Shown here piece after piece: positions 55,738 through 64,000 of a DNA stretch of 64,000 nucleotides (its first letter is position 1; each line of letters opens with the position of its first letter). The position numbers were made by a program, and so were the translations under genes. The DNA comes from Beta vulgaris subsp. vulgaris (Eukaryota > Streptophyta > Magnoliopsida > Caryophyllales > Amaranthaceae), in contig NC_079206.1 in NCBI RefSeq assembly GCF_026745355.1, forward strand, positions 21,376,399 through 21,440,398, in the 5' to 3' direction. The notes under the pieces were generated by a model. It searched no databases, was not told the DNA's origin, and saw nothing but the letters and a program-made list of their open reading frames with translations.

Positions 55738-56025
55738 TTTGAAAAATAAACAACAAAACCACCATAACAAAAAAACCAGATGCAACCAGAAATAAGACTA
55801 ACTTTTTCTTATCAATGTCCAGAATGTCTCTCTTTTCAGCCTTCTCTACAATCACCTGCATAAATTGGTAAACTAGGTGAGAATTATTGAGTCGATTGGC
55901 AATATATAAATTATGAAATACAAATACTGCCAATAACCATAATCAATCAACAAGTAAAGCATCTTACAGGAATTCTATCAGGATATTTCTCCCGAATGCG
56001 AGCTGCTTCTGCTCGTCTCTTTTCT
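55738..56025 (-). pseudogene. ATG8 (ubiquitin-like autophagy protein) exons captured in a CACTA element
   Basis: On the - strand, 56024-55970 reads KRRAEAARIREKYPDRIP followed directly by GTAAGATG. After an intron ending in TTATGCAG (about 55862) the next exon reads VIVEKAEKRDILDIDKKK. This is the N-terminal half of plant ATG8, and the intron lies exactly where plant ATG8 genes place it (before VIVEKAE). Beyond KKK the frame stays open to about 55715 and reads LV......G.FV.VV, a diverged version of the ATG8 segment with most key residues changed. The conserved tyrosine after KKK is missing. The N-terminal exon and the C-terminal glycine needed for lipid conjugation are not present, so no functional ATG8 is expected. 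The fragment lies within a complete CACTA element. Confidence 0.85.
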
Positions 56026-57834
56026 TAAAAAGTAAGAAAAACTTCAATTCACCAAACAAGAAAACAAATAGGGCTATAGCTCATACTTTTAACATTGCTT
56101 GAAGAAGCAATCATCTTCCATCAACATTAGAAAACTTGCACCACAAAACCAATCATGTACAGCAAGGTTATCGCCTTGATAAAAGTATTATACATAAAGC
56201 AAGGTGTCAATGTGTCATACAACCAAAATGAACAAATTCCACATAATATATATAAGAAAAACCTAGTTCATCAAATGAACAAGATGTTTAACTTCGATCG
56301 AAAATATCATTCTCTTCCCTCTTCCCAAAGTTGGCTAGACTTGTCAATCTAATCATCAGTACCAAATGACATATACACAGCCTCATTAATTCCCTCTATA
56401 GCAAACAAAGGACTTCACTTCAAGAATTGGGCAATTTCAAGCTAATCTTATATAGTAGTTATTTTTTCATCACTTCACCGGAACTAACAAAACCAAATGA
56501 CCCAAATTTAACCTACATCAAATCTTAGGACTAGCAGCCATACGTCTGATGACTTGATGCTGCACACACACACCCAATCCCCCCCTGCACATATCAACCA
56601 CTAATACTCTACTCTCCCAATATTGATCAAGACTTGGACTGCGCTCAGGTGTTCATCTACTACGCTACTCGAAAGATAACACATAATGCAAACTAAAAAA
56701 ACACCAACATTACCCCAATTATTGCAAGGAAACTCAAGGGTAAGAGAGGAGCCAAATCCACACACAACCTTATCCTTCAGATTACAACATACTTTTTTTT
56801 TACATTGACTTGTAAATCGATTCACAGCAACCCTAAACAAATGAAATTCAATAAGCTACTTCAACTCAGTCCATCACAATCCAAAATCAAAGATAATTAA
56901 CAAAAACAAATATTCTCAACAATGATACACAAACGTAGAAAGAGGCTCAACAATCAATGTAAGAAGCAATGATCCTAAAAACAATCCTGGAAGATTTGAC
57001 AACCCTAACGATATAGCTCCTCCATCTCGCAATGGTAAAACCACAAAGTAAGCACTCAAAATTAGTTTCATCAACAATTATAAATCCAAAATCAAGAACA
57101 ATCAAATTTCAATCATGAAAAACAATCATAATGAAGAAAACATTAATAAGTATATGAAAAAAATGCGAGAAATTGCATACGAAGAAGAAAGATGTGGCGG
57201 AGTGAAGAAGTGACGAGGTTTCATGAGCTTTGACATTGACGATTGTTTGAAAAAAACACCGATCCACCATTTTTGCTCTTTCTCTCTCTCTATATAATCT
57301 AGTCTAAGAATCTAACGTATATAAACTTATAAAAGTTGGAAAATATGAAATTAAATCAAAAAAAAAAAAACTTAACAACTTACTAGTTCGAATTAATGGA
57401 GGAAAACTCAAAACTGGGTCGGCGAAGTGCCGAAGTCGAACTTCGAACTTCGAATTGAAGGTGTCGACGGTCGGCATCTCTAGTTCGTCGGCGGTTGGCG
57501 GCGGTTTGAGACTGCTCGGTGTTCGATTTCGACTCTTCGAGTGACTGGAGATCTGGGAGGAGAGAGAATGAGATGGAGTAGAGAGGAGAGAGAAAAGAGA
57601 GAGGAGTGTGAGCGTATGAGAGGAGAGAGAAGAATGAACGTGTGCGGTTCCAACGTTTTTTTTTTCAGCTAATTTTTTTTTTTTTAATTTGGGGATGCAG
57701 TTGTGGTAGTTTTTTTTATTATATTTGTTGCATCAAAAAGAAAAAACTATTTTAAAAGTAAATAGGATTATGTATAGAGCTTATATTACACTAGAGTATT
57801 AAATTGAAAAGATATTAAATTTTAAAATTAATAT
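56026..57834. other. CACTA element B interior without recognised gene
   Basis: AT-rich DNA with no transposase domain. A C-rich, GAGA-rich stretch at 57400-57650 on the upstream side of the ATG8 exons could be the promoter or leader of the captured gene. Confidence 0.4.
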
Positions 57835-58128
57835 TTTTAGGAAACCGGTTCAAGTTAGAAGTAGTCTCCTATATATTTACAAGTAAAATATATGTATAAT
57901 AGTATATTATGTTGAAAAAAATTGAATTAAAAAAATAAATAATATTTCAAGGAAACCGGTTTTACTTGGAAGCAGTCTCCTATTTCACAACAACTTTTTT
58001 TATTAGTCAAATAGTTAAACTTAAGAGACTGGTTTTAGATAATCAATGGTTTGCTACATTTAAGAAATGGGTTAGTAACCTCAACCGGTCTCCTATATAT
58101 AGTCTCTTTGGTCATTTTTGTAGTAGTG

Positions 58129-58860
58129 GCTCCTTGCACTATTAATGACTTTAGGTGGCCAATAGGTTTGTGCAATGCAATTCTAAAGGTTCATACTAAA
58201 ACCATTGCGTCAAGATTAAGACCTCTTATGCCTAATTTGGTTAACCCTCTCTAATCTAGTTTTATCATGGATAGAACCATTGATGAGAATATTATAATTA
58301 TTAAGGAGGTTGCCCACTTTTTAAACAAAGCTAAATAATAAAAATGTAATGGCTCTATAAATTGATCTAACAAAAGCTTTTGATAGTTTTGAGTGGGACC
58401 TTTATAAGAGAAACCTTAATAGGCTATAATTTTCCCACAAAATTGGTTGACACTATTATGAGTGTGGTTACTTCTCCTGCTATCTCAGTTTTATGGAATG
58501 GAGAGATAATCACTAAATTTTTACCTTTCAAGGGGAATCCGTCAAGGAGACCCCTTGTCTCCTTATATCTTTGTTTTGTGTACGAAAAGGTTGTCTCTTC
58601 TTATTGAACAGAAAGTGGGCCTTAAATTATGGAAACCATTAATGATCGTTAAGGATATTGACTTATCCCACTTATTCTATGTTGATGATGTTCTCTTATT
58701 CGGGAAAGCCTCTTGGACTAATCTTGATTTAATTATGGAGGTTTTGAATGATTTTGGAAGACAGTAAGGAATTTTCCTTAATATGCTCAAATCTATTATA
58801 ATTGATGTGCCTAAGAAGATGGACCTGGATGTTAATCTATTGCTTCTTATTGTGGTCTAA
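58129..58860 (+). pseudogene. LINE reverse transcriptase core
   Basis: It continues the frame cut by the CACTA element: CTINDFRWPIGLCNAILKV (RT motif 2 region), IASRLRPLMPNLV, KIDLTKAFDS (motif A with aspartate, about 58357-58386), a shifted PLSPYIFVLC (motif B region) and FYVDDVLLFG (motif C, about 58676-58705, with both catalytic aspartates). Stops at about 58253 and 58337 and a frameshift near 58548 disable it. Confidence 0.85.
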
Positions 58861-58862
58861 GA

Positions 58863-60125
58863 GTGTCTATGGATTTTGGTAAATACCTTGGTGTCCATAT
58901 AAGCCCTAATAAGTTTAGGAAGTTAGACTATTTTGATTTGCTTGACAAAATAAAAGATAGAATAAGGGGTTGGCAAGCCAAAATGTTAAACATGGCTGGC
59001 AGATGTACTCTTATTAATTTTGTTCTAAACACCTACCCATTGTATGTGATGCAGACTAACATTATTCGTGTAGGTGTGCTCAATGACCTCCAAAAGGATG
59101 TTAAATGTTTCTTGTGGAACAAGGTTGGGCAAAGACATTACATATCTAAGACCTACTGGGATCAGGTTTGCAAACCAATGATGGAGGGGGCTTTGGGATT
59201 AGGGACTTACACAAATGTAATCTTTGCTTTATGGCCAAGTTAGGGCAGAAATTCAAGACACAACCTGCTAAACTTTGAGTTCAAATCTTAAGAAAGAGAT
59301 ATTGTAAAGGAACAAACTTTATGAATGCTATACCAAATCAATCTCAGTTTGTCATTTGGAGGGATATGCTTAAGGGGAGGGATATTCATAAACAAGGCAT
59401 TATTCTAAACATTGGTATTGGGGAGGACATTTCTCTATGGTTCCATCACTGGGTGGGAAAGGAACCTCTTTATAAGCATCAAGACATTGTTACTCCGGAT
59501 TCAATAGCTCATTGGAGAGTTGCTCAAATCATTCAAAATGGAAAGTGGAATCTTGATCAAATTGCTTCTTTCATTCCTCGTGATATTATTATCATGATCA
59601 AAGCTATTCCTGTTTCAAAATTCACTTCTGTTTTTGATGGTGTAAGATGGATATTCTCCAATGATGGTAATTTCAATATTAAATATGCCTACCATAATTA
59701 TAGTCCATCCTAATCAAAGTTCTCTGCTGCCTCTCTCCAATATGTGGCCTAAACTTTGGAAGATAGATGATCCTTTTAAATAGAAGATGTTGCTTTGGAA
59801 TATTATACATGAAATTTTACCTACTACCACGGTTTTACAAAGGAAAATTAACCATTTTGACCCACAATGTCAATTTTGTTGTGTTCATCTTGAAACCCAC
59901 CTTCATTTGTTTTGTAATTGTTTTCATGCAAGCATACTTTGGAAAAGAATCTTTCAAACATGCCAACTTGCTAAATCAGTGAATCTCAGAAGATTTTTTA
60001 ATTATGATTGGAATGATTGGATCCATTTCAATATGGCCCAACCCAAAAAGTGGCTAGAGATCTTTGTCATTGCCTTATGGCATATTTGGAAAAATAGGAA
60101 TAAGACGATTTTTGAAGGAGCTATG
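58863..60125 (+). pseudogene. LINE RT thumb and zinc-binding (zf-RVT) region
   Basis: Three frames in succession read YLGVHISPNKFRKLDYFDLL..., then WRDMLKGRDIHKQGI, IGIGEDISLWFHHWVG and the final segment with CQFCCVHLETHLHLFCNC (about 59867-59925). The latter matches the plant LINE zinc-binding region (C-x2-C ... H-x3-C). Stops at about 59240 and 59711 separate the pieces. Confidence 0.8.
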
Positions 60126-60165
60126 TGACGCTCCTCATCACAGTTTTATCATTTCTTTATAGATT

Positions 60166-60771
60166 ATGCATAATAATGATGTTTTCCAAAAGCAAAGTAA
60201 GATGATCCAGAAGCCTCATCAGAATATTGTCTGGAAGCCTCTAGTTCATGGTTATCTCAAGTTGAACACGGATGGGTCATGGAAAGCCAAGGACAAAGCA
60301 AATGGAGGTGGAGTGATTAGGCAAACAGATGGTTCGTGGTTTATGGGTTTTTCTATTAAGTTTGCTGCCATCAACCTAGCTGCAGCCGAGTTGGCTACTA
60401 TTAGAGAAGGCCTTTCAATGGCAAAGGACCACAAAATCACCAGGTTAGAGGTTGAAACAGATGCACAAGCACTGGACCACAAAGTCACCAAGTTAGAGGT
60501 TGAAACAGAGGCACAAGCACTGAAGATTATGATGGACAGGGCGGATCAATTTTCACATCACCAACCGAGTGCAATAATCTGTGATATTGTGAAACTCCTG
60601 AAAACAAACTGGATGGTAATTTTTCTCCACACAAAATGTGATGTCAATATTGTTGCCCATAAATTGGCAAGATTGGGAATGGACATGGAGGAAGAAAAAA
60701 TTACTCACACTACTCCCCCTCAATGTTTCGTGCAGGATTACATGCAAGAGTTGGTGAATCCTATGGCTTAG
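60166..60771 (+). CDS. LINE RNase H domain with internal 16-residue duplication
   Basis: A 201-residue open frame is the RNase H-like domain found at the end of many plant L1-type LINEs, which removes the RNA strand during reverse transcription. Catalytic positions visible are the Asp in LKLNTDGSWK (about residue 36), the Glu in AAAELATIREGL (about 75) and the Asp in ETDAQAL. A late segment with HTKCDVNIVAHKLARLG matches the family's C-terminal His/Asn motif. The segment around the third acidic residue is duplicated in tandem (60427-60474 and 60475-60522, DHKITRLEVETDAQAL / DHKVTKLEVETEAQAL), and the second copy has Glu in place of Asp. The frame is the last piece of the LINE and joins the upstream frames through stops. 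Confidence 0.85.
   Translation: MHNNDVFQKQSKMIQKPHQNIVWKPLVHGYLKLNTDGSWKAKDKANGGGVIRQTDGSWFMGFSIKFAAINLAAAELATIREGLSMAKDHKITRLEVETDAQALDHKVTKLEVETEAQALKIMMDRADQFSHHQPSAIICDIVKLLKTNWMVIFLHTKCDVNIVAHKLARLGMDMEEEKITHTTPPQCFVQDYMQELVNPMA
60427..60522 (+). repeat. 48-bp in-frame tandem duplication in LINE RNase H
   Basis: Two 48-bp copies differ at only a few positions (AAAATCACCAGG versus AAAGTCACCAAG, GATGC versus GAGGC). The frame is preserved. Confidence 0.9.
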
Positions 60772-60966
60772 GGTTAGAGCCGTTTAGTTTCTTAACAAGT
60801 TTGGTGAAGATGTATTTTGAGTTTATATATTTGGGCTTATGTATTTTGGATATGTACCTTATGGATATAACAGGGATCGATCCCCTCTTAACGTATTTGT
60901 TGTAATTAATTAATTTGGTAATATAATGCCCTTATTTTGTGTTAAAAAAAAGTTCTAACTAAGGTT

Positions 60967-62744
60967 CTCCCCTATCTAAATAAAAAAGGTGACAAAGTTC
61001 GAATGACGAACAAGATATAATATTTGGCTATTAATTTGAAATAGAAAAAGTTCAAGCTACCAACGAATTTTTTGAATTGAATTAGAGCTTGCTTAATTTG
61101 ACTAGTTAATAGTTTCAAGTATAGTTTTGTTTCAGTCAAATAAAAGATGCTAGCGTATAGATAATAACCGATGAGAAAGATTATAAGTCTAATGGAGGTT
61201 ATATACTAAAATCAATTGTTAATAATACGAGAAACTCTCTCTAACTTATAGATAGTATTTTCTCTTCTCGATCTTTAATGTGGGACAACTCACATATGGA
61301 TAGTAATTGAGTTTCAACAAGATGTAACAACATGCATCCACTTTGCCATATACTACCTCCGGTCTTTATTAGTTTACATGTATTTCTTTTTGGGATGACC
61401 CTTATTAGTTTGAAAAATGCCATTTTTTTTGTTTCTATTTTTGGAATAACACCACTAATTTTCCATCACACATACATTCAACTTTAAATAAAATAATAGT
61501 TTATCTTTCTTTCTATGTCCCACAACATTGTTTCTCCTAAAACTTTGTGCAAAAGAAACGAGTAAATTAATAAAGATCGGAGGCAGTATATTGAAAGACC
61601 CATGGGAATAAGAACACATAGTTTAATTTGTATTTTCACATTAAACGAACTAGTATAAATCTGATCCGCTTTTCAATAATTTTTTGCATGGGGGCATTTT
61701 TATGATTGTAATATGCCTTGTTGCTTTGGATTTATATTCAATTCAGTTTAGTTTAGCTCGGTTCGGTTTAGTACACTTCAGACACTATCTCATGTTTAGC
61801 TTTCTCGAAGTGCGATTCAGTTTAGTTCAGTTGGTACTACCTCAAAAAACGGAAGCATAATAAATAAATCATAAAAGTCTAATGATTTTTAACCAACATT
61901 TAAAAATATAAAATCACTCTAAACCACTAGTACATTTTTAATTAACTAACATAGATCTAAATTTGGGTCAAATATTTGTGTCAAGGCACCATATCCTGCA
62001 GTCCTGCAATCAGCATTAAGCAGCAACATCAAATCATAGTTTTGACAATGCAACAAAGTGTCCAGATATCCTATTTGGAAGCTAGAAGATCTTCAAAATT
62101 ACTCATGTAGATAAAAGATTCTCTTTAACTTACCAGTTACCACTAAATCAGCTGGCAAAAGAACCTCGGTTGTTACGTGATCTTGTCCTTTATAGTAAGC
62201 CTTAATGCATGCATGTATGATGCTCATACTCAATATAGTACTACCATTATTGTAAGATCGGCATACGTATATGATAATACTCCAGGGTAAATAGTTGTAA
62301 CACATTACACATCACTAGTATACTTTCATATAAGAAGCTCAATCTCAATTTTATTTTACTGACGGCTGTGAAGAGTGACTTAACATTGCAAACTGTAGAC
62401 ACGATTGTCTACATATATGCAGCAGTCATTCAGGAAGATGTAATGTGTAACTGTATATGGTCGGTAACTCCGAAAATTTTCATCCTTCTTTCCCATTTTC
62501 AATCTTTAAAAATGCTCTTTTTCTTCTTACAAAGAAGCTGTACCTGTATAGTTATTGGGAGGCAATGGCACATCATATTTTATAAGTGTAGTTCATTGAT
62601 AAATCTTAGCTTATGTTCTTTTGGGCACATTTAATTTTTTTTTTGGGGCACATTTAACTTCAGCTCATTTCACTTGGTTTAACTAATTTCTTCTCACAAT
62701 TTCAATTCGATTAAGCTAAAAGAATAAAATCTGATGGCCTTTTT
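60967..62744. other. intergenic DNA, no gene recognised
   Basis: AT-rich; contains the MITE at 61353-61586, a TTCAGTTTAGTTCAG-rich patch (61735-61830) that resembles degenerate GAACT-family sequence, and an unassigned - frame near 62099-62305. Confidence 0.5.
61353..61586. mobile_element. Stowaway-type MITE (234 bp)
   Basis: Ends CTACCTCCGGTCTTTATTAG and TAATAAAGATCGGAGGCAG with TA on both sides. Same family as 19786-20013 and 39360-39527. Confidence 0.8.
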
Positions 62745-63735
62745 TTTTTGTCAAAAAAGCCCTTCATTCCTTAAATTTTAAAGTTAAAAATATTACAATC
62801 TGAGATTAGTTGTTCATTACAATAACTAAGGGGGTTGGAGAAAATCCTAATTACAATACAATCATCCTCCATGACTCTACATGCCTTAGTCATGCTATCC
62901 GCCACTTGGTTATATTCCCGACTGCAATGCCTAATCAGAGTCTTCGGACCCCTCTTGAGCCACACCTGCACCTACTTACCACATCTACCACGCCTCTTAA
63001 ACCTATTATCAAGGAGCCAAATTGGCTCAAACTTGAATGACTCTTCACCTTGCATAAAGGGGGGGATTATCAAACTTTAGAAGGATAGAACAATGGTCAA
63101 ACGTGACTCTCGAAAGATGTATTAGCATTAGGATACAACTGAATCCATTCAGGGCTTTCCCATCTTCTATCAAGTCTTTCAAATATCGATTTGGGCTTTC
63201 TTTTGATAGTCCAAGTGTATTTCGTCCCATTGAACCCTTAATCTATTAAATTGCAACTACCCATCGTGTTAGCAAACAGATCGACTATACACCTAGATAT
63301 GGGTCTTCCCCCCAACTTCTCACTCTGATTCATAACCTCATTAAAGTCTCCTACTACTAACCATGGTTTATTCAAGTTCTGAGCAAAAATTTTCAGATCA
63401 TTCCAGAAGTTCTGACGGATATTAAATTTAGGGCTAGCATATATTGAAGTAAGCACAAAAGAGGTGTTAGAAGATAATACCTCAACCAGACCATAGACTC
63501 CCTGAGCGCCTTCCCCTATAACATGAGAATCCATAATGTGTGATTTTCATAACAGGAGAATGCCACCCACAAACCCATCCGGTTCAAGGAAATGTCAAGA
63601 GTCGAAGCCCAAATTACCAGCAATCTCATCAGTCTTTTCACGACCAACCCAAGTTTAGATATGAATACGACTGAAAAGATTATTCTAGATCTGATTTTTT
63701 AGTTTCCGTTTAACCACTTCCATAACCATTATTAT
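62745..63735 (-). mobile_element. internally deleted L1-type LINE
   Basis: On the - strand an endonuclease region (63660-63060) is followed after about 63010 by the end of an RNase H domain (RHCSREYNQVADSMTKACRV, about 62960-62890) and a poly(A) tail at about 62750. The whole reverse transcriptase is missing between them. A short ATCTGAT word occurs next to both ends (62731 and 63689) and may be a target duplication, but it is weak. Confidence 0.75.
63075..63660 (-). pseudogene. LINE endonuclease domain (apurinic-type), disrupted
   Basis: Landmarks are GREKTDEIAGNLGFDS (about 63635-63585) and DGFVGGILLL, then a 98-residue frame with VVGDFNEVMNQSEKLGG (catalytic Asp-Phe-Asn, about 63363-63315) and CNLID. 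A further frame carries YTWTIKR, ERWDR-like sequence, and FDHCSILLKF (catalytic His). At least two stops (63549 region, 63237-63239) and frame changes are present. Confidence 0.75.
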
Positions 63736-64000
63736 AATGTGGTGAGATTGGCACTGAAAATAGTACTCTTTTTTTCCATAATGTTTTTTCCTATTTTATT
63801 TTTCACGTTTGTCAATACATGTTCTACATCACCAATATCTTTGATTACATATTATTATAAATTATAAAAGCTAAATACTATATCAGCTTCACAATACATG
63901 CACTATTTTCCTCTATTGGATGTTTCACAATATATTCATCATTTTCTCTTTTGGATGTTTCACAATACATCCTCTCCTTTAAACATATCGTATGGGTTTG
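63736..64000. other. AT-rich end of window, no gene seen
   Basis: Contains a repeated TTGGATGTTTCACAATA word at about 63920 and 63955. Nothing else recognised. Confidence 0.5.

Larger units (their letters stand above)
54791..58128 (-). mobile_element. CACTA (En/Spm-type) element B, non-autonomous, with captured ATG8 exons
   Basis: Starts CACTACTACAAAAAAGG and ends TTTTTGTAGTAGTG, flanked by GCT on both sides (54788-54790, 58129-58131). Subterminal repeats of the motif AGGARACCGGTT fill about 54800-55065 and 57835-58100. No transposase domain was seen. The interior carries ATG8-like exons on the - strand and a C/T-rich, GA-rich segment (57400-57650) that looks like a promoter and leader. It interrupts the LINE reverse transcriptase. 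Confidence 0.92.
52915..60950 (+). mobile_element. L1-type LINE with two nested insertions
   Basis: Identical 16-bp direct repeats AGTTCTAACTAAGGTT flank the element (52899-52914 and 60951-60966), and the 3' end is an A8 tail. Coding segments in order are the end of the endonuclease, reverse transcriptase, zinc-finger-containing domain and RNase H. The 5' end lies inside the endonuclease, so the copy was 5'-truncated on insertion. A GAACT-family TIR element (53449-54296) and a CACTA element (54791-58128) were inserted later. The LINE itself is about 3.8 kb. Confidence 0.92.

Noticed and set aside
62099..62305. Minus-strand frame with LLPADLVV, reminiscent of the ATG8 segment LVPADLTVG
   Set aside because: Only a few residues agree, there is no neighbouring ATG8 sequence and no CACTA terminus nearby. 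Chance similarity is likely.

Overview
The window is nuclear DNA from a flowering plant, most likely a eudicot. It is AT-rich, with GT-AG introns, many MITEs and LTR, LINE, hAT, CACTA, Harbinger and Helitron elements around two ordinary plant genes. I cannot name the species from sequence alone. No rRNA, tRNA or CRISPR locus was recognised.

Two host genes can be fully modelled and they converge. The first is a six-exon MSL10-like mechanosensitive channel gene on the + strand (21360-34626, 718 aa). The second is a five-exon BREVIS RADIX (BRX) gene on the - strand (35383-43594, 354 aa). All exon junctions obey GT-AG and keep the frame. Both genes are long because of transposons in their introns: two Tourist/Stowaway-type MITEs and a further Stowaway in MSL intron 1, a solo LTR in intron 2, a Helitron and an LTR-like element in intron 4, and several MITEs plus a fold-back element in BRX intron 1.

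Left part (1-21 kb). Tandem repeats are followed by the terminus of a CACTA element (ending 3511) that contains a Nudix-box exon fragment. Next come a GGGTCGG-rich minisatellite and a decayed autonomous Helitron (about 4.4-10.9 kb) with a Rep/PIF1-helicase reading frame and a downstream RPA-like OB-fold gene. A hAT-like (DUF4371/ZMYM1-type) transposase remnant on the - strand is split by a gypsy-type LTR element (12162-16380) with an exact 5-bp target duplication. A cluster of MITEs leads up to the MSL gene.

Right part (44-64 kb). This holds MITEs, a non-autonomous PIF/Harbinger element with a truncated Myb/SANT-like ORF (49901-51374), a 272-bp Helitron, and a LINE (52915-60950) bounded by a 16-bp target duplication. 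The LINE was itself hit by a TIR element (53449-54296) and by a 3.3-kb CACTA element (54791-58128). An internally deleted second LINE lies at 62.7-63.7 kb on the - strand.

The most interesting observation is that the intact CACTA element carries recognisable exons of an ATG8 autophagy gene, complete with a splice-site-bounded intron. The related CACTA terminus at 3.5 kb shares its subterminal segment but is accompanied by a Nudix hydrolase fragment instead. Together they look like a Pack-CACTA family that exchanges captured host exons upstream of a common terminal segment.
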